Positions 1 through 13,904 of a stretch of DNA of 64,000 nucleotides are shown piece by piece; positions within the stretch are counted from its first letter, which is position 1; every line of letters begins with the position of its first letter. The notes below the pieces were generated by a model that was given only the letters and a program-made list of their open reading frames with translations, made no database searches and was not told the DNA's origin. A program made the translations under genes and the position numbers. Source of the DNA: Cristatella mucedo (Eukaryota > Bryozoa > Phylactolaemata > Cristatellidae); contig WPIO01000018.1 of assembly GCA_009760855.2 (NCBI GenBank), positions 5,537,001 to 5,601,000 of the forward strand, in the 5' to 3' direction.

Positions 1-1018
1 TTTTGTCTCACTCGCAAGTCTGCTCGTTCTCAAAATTGTTTCATCGTAAATGGTAAAAAACCATGAATCATTGGAGCAAAGGTTGATTTGTTTAGCAAAG
101 GAAAGCGACACAAATTGTAATTGCATTAAAATAAATGATACTACCTTATATAGCAGACATGCGTTTACCTTATAGGACACGGTATTCTTTTGCAAATGAA
201 GCAAGAAGACTGATGAATGTTGATTTTGATGAGGAATTTTTACCATGAGATGGAAAGTTAGGCAGGCGAAAAGTTGCTGGATTTATTCTTCCTGAGGTTA
301 CTGGAGGAGGACATACTTTGTCTTTTGATTACAACACTAAACAAACTTTGATTTTGAATTTTTAAAGAAAAGTTGAGATACCAAACAAATAATTTGCTAA
401 ACAGTATTAAAATGTATTACTTTTATCAGGGTTCACTTTATGATTAATTTTAAGATGAAAATGTTTGATACAGACGAAATAGAAAAACAAATCAAAATCT
501 TTGTTAACAACGGATAGTGAATCGGAAAATGTAATTTATGATCAAGTCATGAAGTTATTAGGTGCAAATGCCGAACTTTTATATAAATAATAACGTTGGA
601 TGTGGTTGGATTTTCTTAAGATTCTTTTCATTCCCTGTTGTAATTTCTAAATATATTCCTATAGGTGGAGGAACGTTCATTGAAACACCTGAGTTTTTAG
701 TTAAGAATAAATGCATTACTAATTTACTGAATGTTGGTGATGAGTTTGGTGGTTTATTGCGTATTTTGCGTGAGTTAAATCCGGTTGGATGGAATAAGTG
801 GCACGTCGATGATTTGCAAAAGATATTAAGGACTCAATAGTGTCATCTTTTGATAAAACTCTCAAGGTAGACTGTCGAATAAAAGTCACGGACGCTGAAA
901 AATTAGAAAAGGTCATCATAGACTAGAAGGGAAACGTTCATCAACATTTCTCTACCTTTTGACCAAATTGCGTTGCTGATTTTTCTAAAGAAGTTATTCG
1001 AAGTAGCAGACTTTTAAA
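1..1018 (+). pseudogene. Unidentified AT-rich decayed coding remnant
   Basis: Protein-like stretches appear in shifting plus-strand frames: about 150-235 (YRTRYSFANEARRLMN), 245-365 (GRRKVAGFILPEVTGGGH), 562-840 (KYIPIGGGTFIETPEFL and NPVGWNKWHVDDLQKIL), then another frame around 840-930. AT content is higher than in the flank and several stops and frame breaks separate the pieces. I do not recognise the family; an old mobile element or viral-type insertion is possible. It stops abruptly where the L2 sequence begins. Confidence 0.4.
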
Positions 1019-1468
1019 AGTGTACCCAAGCTCAGTGCTAGGTCCGGTTCTTTTCACGGTTTATACTCTGCCTCTTGCTGATGTGATTGCCAAGCACAAT
1101 CTAGGCTTTCACTTCTATGCGGATGACACTCAGTTGTACCTTTGCTTTGATCCCTCCCAGCCTTCGAGCACCTCAAATTCTCTAAACTCACTAGCTGCAT
1201 GCATTGATGACATCTGCACATGGATGGCAGCAAATTTTCTGAAACTTAACGATGAAAAAACTAACTTACTAGTTATGGGCAAACCCAGTGTGATCCAAAG
1301 ATTGGAAAGGCTGACTCTCAAAATTGGCTCTGCCAGCATATCTCCAGTTGAATCAGCTCGAAATCTAGGTGTCATATTCCAAAGCGACCTCTCGTTAGAC
1401 GACCATATCAGCTCCACAGTCAAATCCGCCTAATTTCAGCTTCATAACATTGCTAAAACTCTGCTATG

Positions 1469-1606
1469 CTGCTGCTGCTGCAGTGCACTCGCAGTGGCTC
1501 GTGGAAAGGTATGTCACCGAGCACCGACACCTCCCTGGGAGGTGACTGCAGCTCAGCGACATACCTTTCCACGAGCCACTGCGAGTCCACTGCAGCAGCA
1601 GCAGCA
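1469..1606. repeat. Large inverted repeat (hairpin), arms about 48 bp
   Basis: 1469-1516 (CTG run, then CGCAGTGGCTCGTGGAAAGG) is the reverse complement of 1557-1606 with about one mismatch, separated by about 40 bp that contain CCTCCCTGGGAGG. The right arm is part of the beta-propeller fragment, so the left arm is an inverted partial copy. Confidence 0.85.
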
Positions 1607-1925
1607 GAGCTGCGTCTGAGCAGCAGGACGCGCTGAGAGTAGAACAGGCCTACAATAGCTCGTCCGTCCTGCAGAGACCGCACTGCAATGACCTCGTCGT
1701 CCAGTCCGTCGCTCAGTGTCGCAGACGTCTCCAGACACTCAGCTCACTGCCATTCTCGCTGTATTCCTTCAGACCGTGCTCCCTAGCAGCCAGCAGCAGA
1801 TGCCCGTCTGACGTCACAGACAGGTCAGAGCAAGGGACAGGCATCCGGAAGTTGCTGGAGGCCAGGCCGAAGTTCAGCAGCACTGACTGCTCCTCTGCTA
1901 CAACGAAGGCTGCATTGTGTGACTA
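1520..1925 (-). pseudogene. Beta-propeller (NHL-like) gene fragment
   Basis: Minus-strand reading gives NFGLASSNFRMPVPCSDL and SVTSDGHLLLAAREHGLKEY, then after one frame break near 1740 DGLDDEVIAVRSLQDGRAIV. 'VTSDGHLLLA' followed by a charged turn is typical of one blade of NHL or related beta-propellers, but I cannot name the gene. No start, no stop in frame and no flanking exon is present; it is a captured piece. Confidence 0.4.
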
Positions 1926-3299
1926 CAGGCAGCAGCAGCAGCAGCAGAGCTGTGCAGACAGTGGCAGAGTGCTAGCAAGAATGAATAAGTAATTCTTGAA
2001 TAAATGAAATAATTAGTGAATATATGCGTATTTCCTGTACATTTGCAATGCTATCCAGGGCAAGCACGAGTGAGCGACTGCTGCTGCTGCACACTGTGAG
2101 TCCGAGTTTGTGGACCAGCTGTGCAGTCGCTTATCTGAAAGATGGTGGCCACGGTGTATTAGTCTGCAAACGAAACGTGATTCATTATGAAGACATGACG
2201 TACCAAGGGAATTAATGTAGCAGTCAAGGTTCTAATCACCTGTTAGTAAGCACGTATGTTTGCATGGATGTAAATATAAAACTCCGTAAAGACAAAAGAA
2301 TAGCGTGCCTTTAAGAGGGGTCTAGATCTAAGCTACATTCGGCTTAGCTCCACAGAAGATGAAATACTTCAATCGCATTTGTAAAGAATAGGAGAAGCAT
2401 TTGGGACAAGAGGAGAAAACGGAGTAACTAAGCAGTAAAGAAGCAACAGCTCAGGATGGTTTGAAAATGTGAGCATAAGTCTGAGGCAGGTCCGAACTAA
2501 ATCAGACAGTTACGACTTTAACCACCGAGCTAAACTTCGGGCTTGTTTAGATAAAGATACCACGTCCAAGTTGGTCCATGCATTCGTGACATCCTGTCGC
2601 GACTTCTGTAACTCACTGCTTACTGGCCTACCGGCATGCGCAATCAGGCGATTACAGCTTGTGCAAAACTCTGCAGCTAGGCTTGTCTGTCGTGAGCGTC
2701 GCAGTTGCCACATTACTCCACTTCTCGCCGACCAGCACTGGCTACCATTCAAGCAACGGATTGACTTAAGGGTTTTGTCACTCACTTTTAGGTCCCTTCA
2801 TTCTATGGCTCCAGCCTATCTCTCCGACATACTCCCCCATCAGGCCAAGCATCGTACCAACCGCTTTTCGGAATCCAACAGTCTAGAAATACCTCGTAAA
2901 AACCTTAAATCCTTTGGAGACCGTGCATTTAGTTCATATGCTCCCAAAGCCTGGCACTGCCTCCCAACCTGCGTCAGAACATCCCCTGACCTGACCACAT
3001 TTAAAAGGAACTTAAAAACACCCCTATTTAGGACAGAATTTAGCGGGTCCCTTTGATTCATCTTTCATGTGCTTTTGCCAGCTGACACTGTGAATGCTGC
3101 CACTAACCACATTTGCATTCTGACCCTATGCATGTCACCCGCAACCACGTTGTTCATGTTGTTTATCAAGCATGATATTACTCACGATTCAATTGCGTTT
3201 ATCTTTGCAGCGAATGTAAAGCGAGTAGGAAGAGATTGAGTTCTCTGAGGGCGCTTTATCAAGTGCATTATTATTATTATTATTATTCAGTTTACTCTC

Positions 3300-3639
3300 T
3301 AAGTATCATATGGGCTAAACTAATGCAATGACTTGCCTACTTGATCAGCATTGTGGATTAAGGACATACAACTATAAATTGACTTATTGAATTAGGCATT
3401 GACATATTTTTTAAAGCAGATATGTAAACTGGAATGCAAATCTGCACCTTTTTTGAACCAGCAGTGAGTTGTCATTGCGATGGAAGCAAATGCAACGTGG
3501 TCAGCAAATTGGGGCTTACAGAGAGTAGCAGCAGTGGCTCGTGATAGCCTTGGATGGCATTCAGAATATACAGGGAGTATTCATTTATTTATTAATTATT
3601 TTAGTTATTCAAGAATGGCTCATTTATTCTAGCCATTAT

Positions 3640-3640
<1 letters not shown>
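3300..3640. other. Spacer
   Basis: AT-rich sequence between the L2 tail and the LINE B 3' end. No gene, RNA or repeat recognised. Confidence 0.5.
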
Positions 3641-5147
<1,507 letters not shown>

Positions 5148-5155
<8 letters not shown>

Positions 5156-5485
5156 AGGTCTATGATATCTCTTATTATGTAATATTATATTATATACATA
5201 ATATATGTGATCTTATATTATATATAATTGCACGCAATATATACAGGATGGTACTTTTGAGGAATTGCTTCCACATCGCACTCTGCATTCTTTGTTCGAA
5301 TCAGACATAACCCAAACTGTCCTTGATGCCCTCGTTGTTTGTTGAACTTCAGTATTCGAACCATCTTCTGCATGACTGGCTTGCTTTTAGCAGTTCTCGC
5401 AATCTGGATACGCCAAAAATGCCAACTTGCCCCAAAGACCGTCAACGTACAATACGGTGGACTAAGTTAGGCATTCTGATGTGCT
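5148..5485. repeat. Dispersed repeat D, copy 1
   Basis: Matches 9598-9930 closely (AATAGGTCTATGATATCTC start, then TATAATTGCACGC and the following 250 bp). Both copies sit just after a LINE B tail plus microsatellite. A 75-codon minus-strand frame is partly conserved between the copies. Confidence 0.75.
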
Positions 5486-5805
5486 CAATCGCTGCACCTC
5501 AGCACGACTTTAAAAGGCTACCGGCGACATTCGGTAGAGTTCCCGCCAAAACAGCACCGCCTCTTCAAAGCTGGCTATGGGATAGTCGCTTCTATTTGTA
5601 TTTTCATTGGCCGCCCACTAAAGTTCTCAGAGCTCCTCATTCGAGGTCAATTTATCCACGAGAAGCGACATGAATTTCTATCGACCGATACGAGCGTGAA
5701 ACACTGCTTAGCGGATTTGAGACCACGCCACCCGGGTCATGCTGTGAGTCCATGCAGTCTGATAAGGTGTAATGTAATGTAAGGTGGGTGGCTTCATAAC
5801 GCCGA
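5486..5805. repeat. Dispersed repeat E, copy 1
   Basis: Matches 16411-16735 at high identity (CAATCGCTGCACCTCAGC to GTGGGTGGCTTCATAACGCC). No coding potential seen. Confidence 0.8.
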
Positions 5806-5948
5806 AGCGTCAAGCGTAACGTCAAGCACTTACGAGCTTGACAAGTAGTATGCGGGCGTTAGGCTGGAGATTTTCCTATATTGCACTCCATACATCAGCT
5901 TCTTTGGTTGCTTTGCATGCTCCAGAAAATAGCTTTCTTCTTACACAA

Positions 5949-6060
<112 letters not shown>

Positions 6061-7960
6061 TAGAGTGAGAGAGGGGCAGCGGAGGTCACCGTCTGCGAGC
6101 AGTCAACGAAATAAGTATGAATACATTGGAAGCGTAGAGCGGTCGGAAAAAACACACAACGGTCATGGAAATAAAGCAAAGAAGCTGCTTTCTCGGTACT
6201 CTCTGAGGACCCGATGAGGCTGGAAAGGAAGGAAGCAGCTAGAAGGTAAAGAGCAAAGGGCAAAGAGCTCATAGGAAGGAGGTCAGACTCGAGGGCGAAG
6301 AGCCGTTAGCAAATTGGTTGCATCTTACATCGCTTCTTCGATTTGATTGAAGACGAACGCGGCGTGCATTTTTATTATTGTTGTCGTCGTATCTCCGGGA
6401 GTCCGTCATTATATCCGGGTGTCACCCTAGCCTATTGGGATCGTCTGACGCGTGACGCGGGGCACTATTGCTTTCAAGGATCTGACGAGAGCTGATCATC
6501 AATTTCATCCGTCGAGCTCGAAACCAACTGGGGTCACAGAGCCGCGTCTGTTCCGGAAGCCAAGGCTGCGAGCACTTATGAAAGGGCTTCCTCAGCTTGC
6601 CTTCGCAAAAAGCATTCGCTCGCTTCGCCACCTTTTGACGCCGGGTCAATCACCGCTAACGAGGACCGCCATCGATCGCTGCTGTCCTGCTCGCATACGC
6701 TGACTCTGCTACGACCGGAAGCTGATAGCCAAATGACTCAATAAGCACCAGCACAGCAGCAAACTGCTCAGAGCTGATTTCAAAGCATTCGCGCACAGCC
6801 TGGACCAATGTGATATCCTACCGTGCGCAAAATGGTAGCCTCTTTTGGAATCTGTCAGTAAATATGCGTGTCTTGGACTTTCGGCGAAAGATTCCGTAGC
6901 GATTTCACTAGAGTGTTCAGCTCCCTGCCGCCAGCCGCACTGCAATGCTAAAGCTTCTTTGGACATCGATGATAATTATGCAACCTTTTCAGTTAGAAAA
7001 CTTCAATCTGGATGCCAACTGTTTGCGCGTGTGCATGTGCATGTGCGTGTGTAGACCAGCAGTTTTTTGAGGCGCCATCTCAAGAAATGAGCAGCCTCCA
7101 TCTTGAAAAGACATCTTGAAGTTGTTCGCACCGTGGCGATGCGCCCTTTAGCCAATCTTCAGAGCTATTGAAGGTCAGCACCTTCGCCAAGCCTCCCGTA
7201 GCATCTTTGGGCAGTGTGTCTGTTAGGAATTGTGTGGCTCTAATTGAAGGACCTCAATTCTCAGGCCAGAGTGTTGCAGCCCCAGATGTTGCAGTGCCGG
7301 AAGCCTCTTTAGACTGGTCTACAAGCAAATTGCCTCATTTAAGCACCTCTAAGGGCGACGCCCTTCTTTCAAGTAAGCGCGCGGCCTAAACCTTCTAAAG
7401 TCGGTACGCAACGTTAAACCCAGCGATCAACTGTGCGACCTAAAGCTGAAAATTGTGGTTCAAATTTCGTGTCAAATTCGAAAGTAATCGAGATTCTCGT
7501 GCCGATCGCTCTCCTTTTTAGTACAGCAGCGCCATGATAGCCCCAATAACCGACTCGTCTCACAAGACCATTCAAGATTGGGCAACCGCTAGTTGTCCAG
7601 TCCATATGTATAATATATATATATATATATATTATTTTATATTGTGGATACATATGCAATTGGTTATTGCTACTACGAACAGTGTCAGCACGAGCACACA
7701 AAGGACTGTTTACAAGGACCCATGCAATGCTAGGAGGTGCTAGGAGGAACTGGTGTGTCTTTTTAAATGTCGCCAGTTCAGGGCTGGTGGTCCTGACATG
7801 TGTCGGTAGTGAAGAAGAGGCATTGAGAGCATCGAATTACAGCCACGGTCTCCAAAGCATTTGCGTTTGGTTTGAGACACATTTATGCGACTTGGGCCAG
7901 AAGAGCTCGTAATAGATGAATAGCCTGACTGTGAAGTAGTTCGGATATATGTATAGCCTA
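6061..7960. other. Unannotated sequence with no recognised gene
   Basis: Mixed-composition DNA with short open frames lacking any domain; short (TA)n at about 7610-7630. Nothing else supported. Confidence 0.5.
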
Positions 7961-7962
7961 GC

Positions 7963-8149
<187 letters not shown>

Positions 8150-8199
8150 CATGTATATACATATATATATACATATACATGTACATGTATAATTGTATG

Positions 8200-9280
8200 T
8201 ATAGCCTAGCCTAGCTGAAGCAAGATAATGAAGGGACGTAAATACAGGTGGCAATGGTGCTTCACGTTACCTTTTCTGACACGCCCCTTTTCGCTCGCAG
8301 TGCTTCATTGCTGCCATGCGCTCCGCAGCAGCTTTCGATGGTCGCGGTAAGCCGAATGGTCGCACAATTTTCAGGACTTCATTCCTAAGATGAGGTCCAA
8401 ATCAGACGGGAAGTCCGCTGCTATATATCTACCTATCGGCCGCTGATTCAACTGATCACATGCGCGTTCTTTTAGCAGACCTTCGGGCTAGCGTTGTTAA
8501 AGATATGAGGGATTGTTCAAAATGGACGTACTTCTTCGCAACCCTGTATTCGTTGGACGTTGTATTGGATAGTGTTTAAACTGGTTCTGCTGGCTTTTGC
8601 AACGTGCCGGTGATAGACAAAAGCTCAACGTATTTGTAGGAATCCAACGTACATATCCTACGTAAAAATGAAAGATAACGGCAGCCAGTGGCTGTCCAAA
8701 AGAGTGAACTCAAATTTCTGACCGCAGTGAAATCGCCGCGTGAAATCGAAATTCTTCGTTTGGCCGCGAAAATCCTGACTCTGAGCTAAAAATCTGCAGA
8801 GCGAGCGCGCGGATTCCATTTCGGTTTGTGCTACCAGGCGCTAGGCGACGTCTAATGGCTTCGAGGAGTAGCCCGGCAGATAGACCGAAATCTAGTCGGT
8901 GCAGCACAGGAGCGTTTGCAGCACGAGAGATAGCTCGCTGTGGGGGGACGAAATCCGTTCACGTCTTGAACCGGAAAACTAGCTGTAGCCTGTGTGTGAC
9001 CTCTCGTGTGGCAGAGGCGTTAAACACAGGAGGAGACGCTTGCACGAAAGTGACAAGCTTAGATAGAATTCATTCCCAATAAAGCTTCGTATCGTCTGGT
9101 TTATGCAGTCAAGCAGGTTGTTAGTGGAGTTCGTGCTTCGCCCTGCATCAATTCTCAATACCCGGACCCACGGTTGCCTCGGATACGGGTGCTAGGCCAT
9201 TGGCTATTAAAATAGGCAAACAGCCGTGCATTCCTCTCTGTGAGCGTTCATACAAATTTCTAATGACAATTTCTTCACTT
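8200..9280. other. Unannotated sequence
   Basis: No gene, RNA or repeat recognised; the longest open frames (65-84 codons) on both strands lack family features. Confidence 0.5.
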
Positions 9281-9299
9281 AGTGCATACACCGACAGAG

Positions 9300-9444
9300 A
9301 CTCAATCTGCCATTAAATCTGCCGATTCTCTGTCATCACATCTGTCTCTTATGTCTCTTACTGTCACTTCGCTTCGTGCAACGCTCTCAAGAGAGTGGAA
9401 CAGGCGATTTTATAGGCCTATTCTCACACACTTACACACACACA

Positions 9445-9506
<62 letters not shown>

Positions 9507-9511
9507 TCTCA

Positions 9512-9594
<83 letters not shown>

Positions 9595-9930
9595 CATAAT
9601 AGGTCTATGATATCTCCTATTATGTAATAATATATTATATACATGATATCTGTGATGTTATATTATATATAATTGCACGCGATATATACATGATGGTACT
9701 TTTGAGGAGTTTCTCCACATCGCACTCTGCATTATTCGTTCTAATCAGACATAATCCAAACTGCCCTTGATGCCCTCGTTGTACGTTGAACTTCAGTATT
9801 CGAACCATCTTCTGCATGACTGGCTTGCCTTTAGCAGTTCTCGCAATCAGGATACGCCAAAAATTCCAGCTTGCCCCAAAGACCGTCAACGCACAGTACG
9901 GCGGACTAAGTTAGGCATTCTGATGTGTTT
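9300..9930 (+). mobile_element. LINE B 3' tail, compound microsatellite, repeat D copy 2
   Basis: 9300-9425 matches the LINE B UTR at 3899-4005 (CTGCCGATTCTCTGTCATC to GGCGATTTTATAGGCC). (CA)n, (CT)n and (TA)n follow to about 9597, then repeat D. The same order as 3.9-5.5 kb but with a much shorter and different microsatellite. Confidence 0.75.
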
Positions 9931-10600
9931 TTAAGTTTGCAGATGGATCAGTGGGTAAAAATTTAGGATGCGATCAATAGTTATCCTGCAAGGAACTTGG
10001 CTGGTAGAATTGTTTAATTCATCTTCCTACAAGCTCACCATCTCCCTGCACGATGGGCTTCCAAATCGGCTGCTGTAAAAATATCCATACACACGTCGTC
10101 ACTTCAGAATAAACCTATCGCATACTTTTGGCACAATAAAATGAACCAAAGAAAGTATATGCGGATGTTAGCTCAGTCAAGCCACTACTCAAGAGTTGTA
10201 GTCAAGCCACTACTTAACAAGGTACACTAAAAACTACTACACCAAGAGAACTTGAGCAACAACCGTCAAGCCGCCCTTCCCTTCTGACGTAGAGCGCTCT
10301 AACGTGCGTTCTTGTTCGTTGCAGAATTCTTCCAAAAACCGAAGTTCTTGCGAACATTGTATACGGAAACGATACAGCTAAGACCTGTTTAAAGTTATTC
10401 TGATTGTTATTTGACCGTAGCGCGTAAGAAATCACGTGCCTATGGACATCTAAACGCTTATCGCTTCGGGCTGCTGGGTCTCCCACGCCGGCGGCTGCCT
10501 TAGCTTTGCCGGCGGCTAGTAACCTGCTTGTCAGTTATGATCGTCAGCAGCTGTTATCGCTTCTTCATCGCATATGAAATGCATTCCTAGATATTAATGT
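9931..10600 (+). other. Spacer with a small L2 fragment
   Basis: About 10170-10285 resembles the L2 stretch at 12260-12350 (CAAGAGAACTTGAGCAAC shared) with a local duplication of GTCAAGCCACTACT. The rest is unassigned. Confidence 0.5.
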
Positions 10601-10689
10601 TATTGCTAAGATTCATGAACTATGCATTAACAAAAGAAAAGCACCCCGTAGCTGCCTCGGTGGCCGGAACCGCCAGCTCAGACGCCGCT

Positions 10690-13600
10690 CGTTGGGCGGA
10701 ACCTGCAAGCTGAGTACCAGCTCGTTCGGTATTACTAGCATTGTCTCGAACCACTCAGCACGCTCCCCCACATGCGTCACTGAAAATTCCTCAAACTTAG
10801 TGGTCATCAAGCCTGTTGTAACCCCATCCGCCAGACTTAACGCTTGCCTTTGGAATCCTCGCTTAATGTGCAATAAAAATCTGGTAATAAGCGACCTCAT
10901 TTCTGAAAACGGTATCGACCTGCTCGCCCTAACTGAAACTTGGCTGAAATCGATAAACTGTCCGACAATTAAAGACGCAACTCCATCTGGTTTCTCGCTC
11001 TTTCACACCCCTAGATCAATCAAAACTGGAGGTGGAGTTGCTATTGTCGTGCGCTCGAAATTCAACTTCAAGCCATTTTCGGTACCCTCGAAGCAGTCTT
11101 TTGAATCAATCGTCTTGGTCTCACCCTAAAACAAGCTACCGATAGTGGCAGTAGTCTATCGCCCACCAGGTACCAAATCCTCCTTTATCTCAGATTTCTC
11201 CGATCTCATTTCGATTCGGTGTGCAAGAAATCGATCCTTCCTCGTTATGGGTGATTTCAACGTTCACTTTGATAACTTATTTGACGCTTTCAGCACCGAA
11301 TTTTGTGCATTGACTGACTCATTGTCTCTTGTGGCTCATGTGCATGGCCCTGCCCACATTAAGGGTCACACACTCGACCAGATTTTCTCATATAACTGCA
11401 CTTTGTCATCACCAATTATTACCAAATCATGCTTATCTGACCACATGCAGATCTCATTCAATCTACAGTGTGTGCCCACATTCACCTCTAAAATAACCCG
11501 TGAATCGCGAAACCTCAAGACCCTTGACATCGATGCTGTCCATGCGAGAATATCTGCTTCACCTCTGCTGCTCAATCCTCCCTCCGATCTGGCATCATTG
11601 GTAGATAGCTTCAACACGACACTAGCTGACACGCTAGACGAGTTTGCCCCTCTGACAAAGCGCACTGTGCGCCCCCGCCCAGACGGCCTATGGTTTACCA
11701 CAGACATTAAACTAGCCAAGTCTACTAAACGAAAGCTTGAAAAAGCATACAAAAGATCAGGACTAACTGTCCATCGACAGGCATATGAAGACTACTGTAG
11801 GTCGTACCAATCGATCCTAGCAAAGGCTAAGTCCAGTTTTTATTAAAACATTGTTGAATCACAGATGCACAATCCAAAAATGCTGATGTCGACAATAAAC
11901 CATCTCCTCAACCGTTCCCAGATTAGCTCCTTACCTGATGATCCTAATGATGATCTAGCCGATCGCTTCTCTCCATTCTTTGTGCAGAAGATAGACAAGA
12001 TCAGGGAATCCATCCCTGCGATGACAACCTCCCCACTAGAATGCTGTTCCTCGGTTCCTGGCTGCACCTCAATGTCTGCATTTAAGCAGGTCACTAGTGA
12101 TCTAGTCCTTAAGTTCGTATCTCAATCAAAGAAGACAAGTCCTCTGGACCCTATTCCCACTGTCCTGCTCCTAAGTTGCATTGATCTGCTGCTGCCCTGC
12201 ATAACTAACAATTAATATGTCATTAGCCTCAGGTCATGTCCCAGCACCTTTCAAAAAAAGCTGTAGTCAGGCCACTTCTCAAGAAAACTACACTTGACCA
12301 AGAGAACTTGAGCAACTATCGCCCAGTTTCCCTTCTACCATTCCTATCAAAGACACTGGAACGGGTCGTGGCAGACCAGCTGAACTCGTATATTGAAACC
12401 TCACACCTTGCTAGTAAGTTCCAGTCTGGCTTAAGAGCTAATCACTCCACAGAGTCAGGATTGCTTCGGGTATACAACGACCTACTTAGGAATGCAGACA
12501 TGGATAGAGTGTTTCTGCTTGTTTTGCTTGATCTTTCGGCAGCTTTCGATACCATCGATCACAAAGTTCTTCTAGAGCGCCTCTTATCTCGCCTGGGCAT
12601 CACTGGCACTGCTCTGCCTTGGTTCAGGTCCTATCTCAGTGGGAGACTCCAGAGTATTGACGTAAATGGACAAAGATCATGTGAAGTACCTCTGAAATAT
12701 GGAGTACCTCAGGGCTCAGTGCTAGGTCCGGTTGTTTTCACGGTTTATACTCTGCCTCTTGCTGATGTGATTGCCAAGCACAATCTAGGCTTTCACTTCT
12801 ATGCGGATGACACTCAGTTGTACCTTTGCTTTGATCCCTCCCAGCCTTCGAGCACCTCAAATTCTCTCAACTCACTTGCTGCATGCATTGATGACATCTG
12901 CACATGGATGGCAGCAAATTTTCTAAAACTAAACGATGATAAGACTAACTTACTAGTTATGGGCAAACCCAGTGTGATCCAGAGATTGGAAAGGCTGACT
13001 CTAAAAATTGGCTCTGACAGCATATCTCCAGTTGAATCAGCTCGAAATCTAGGTGTCATATTCCAAAGCGACCTCTCGTTAGACGACCATATCAGCTCCA
13101 CAGTCAAATCAGCCTATTTTCAGCTTCATAAAATTGCTAAAATTCGGGCTTGTTTAGATAAAGATACCGCGTCCAAGTTGGTCCATGCATTCGTGACATC
13201 CCGTCTCGACTTCTGAAACTCACTGCTTACTGGCCTACCAGCATGTGCGATCAGGCGATTGCAGCTTGTGCAAAACTCTGCAGCTAGGCTTGTCTGTCGT
13301 GAGCGTCGCAGTTGCTACATTACTCCACTTCTCGCCGACGTGCACTGGCTACCAGTCAAGCAACGGATTGACTTCAAGGTTTTGTCCCTCAATTTTAGGT
13401 CCCTTCATTCTATGGCTCCAGCCTATCTGTCAGATATACTACCCCATCAGGCTAAGCATCGTACTACCCGCCTTTCGGAATCCAACAGTCTACAAATACC
13501 TCATACAAACCTTAAATCCTTTAGAGACCGTGCATTTAGTTCGTATGCTCCCAAAGCCTGGAACTCCCTCCCGACCTGGGTCAGAACATCCCCTGACCTG

Positions 13601-13892
13601 ACCACATTTAAAAGGAACCTAAAAACACACCTATGTAGGACAGCATTTAGTGGGTCCCTGTGATTCGTCCTTGATGTGCTTATGTGTGCTGACACTGTGC
13701 ATGCTGCCACTAACCACATTTGCATGCTGACCCTGTGCATGTCACCCCTAACCATATTATTCATTTCGTTTGTTTTTCAAGCATGATTTTACTTACCATT
13801 CAATTGCATTTCACTTTACAGCAAATGTAAAGCGCCTAGAGAGAGATTAAGTTCTCTGAGGGCGCTTTATCAGGTGAATTATTATTATTATT
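10690..13892 (+). mobile_element. Longest L2-type LINE copy (endonuclease plus reverse transcriptase)
   Basis: Target-primed non-LTR element. Endonuclease about 10830-11470: LTETWL, VVYRPPG, GDFNVHFD and CLSDHMQ motifs. Reverse transcriptase about 12240-13200: NYRPVSLLPFLSKTLERV, LLDLSAAFDTIDH, YGVPQGSVLGP and catalytic YADD at 12800-12811. The C-terminal part with LQLVQNSAARLV and YAPKAWNSLP ends at a stop at about 13663. Breaks: TAA at about 11127, TAA at about 11844, a frame change near 12215-12236 and TGA at about 13214 (TGT to TGA). The 3' UTR ends in the family stem-loop and (ATT)n at 13875-13892. No first ORF is visible upstream, so it is 5'-truncated or ORF1 is absent. Confidence 0.9.
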
Positions 13893-13904
13893 ATTATTAT
13901 TATT

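Larger units (their letters stand above)
1460..2526. other. About 1.07-kb insertion inside the L2 copy
   Basis: Uninterrupted L2 copies read straight across this point. GCTAAA is present at both edges and looks like a short target-site duplication. The insert contains a host-like coding fragment on the minus strand, a large hairpin and several CAG/CTG runs. No transposase or terminal repeat was recognised. Confidence 0.6.
1020..3290 (+). mobile_element. L2-type LINE 3' half, split by an insert
   Basis: 1020-1459 encodes RT motif [13 protein letters not shown] and the following region; the same reading resumes at about 2527 (LDKDTTSKLVHAFVTS) and runs to a stop at about 3056. The 3' UTR has the family stem-loop and an (ATT)n tail near 3270-3290. 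The reference arrangement is the copy at 10.7-13.9 kb. The break at about 1460/2527 is an insertion flanked by GCTAAA on both sides. Confidence 0.85.
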
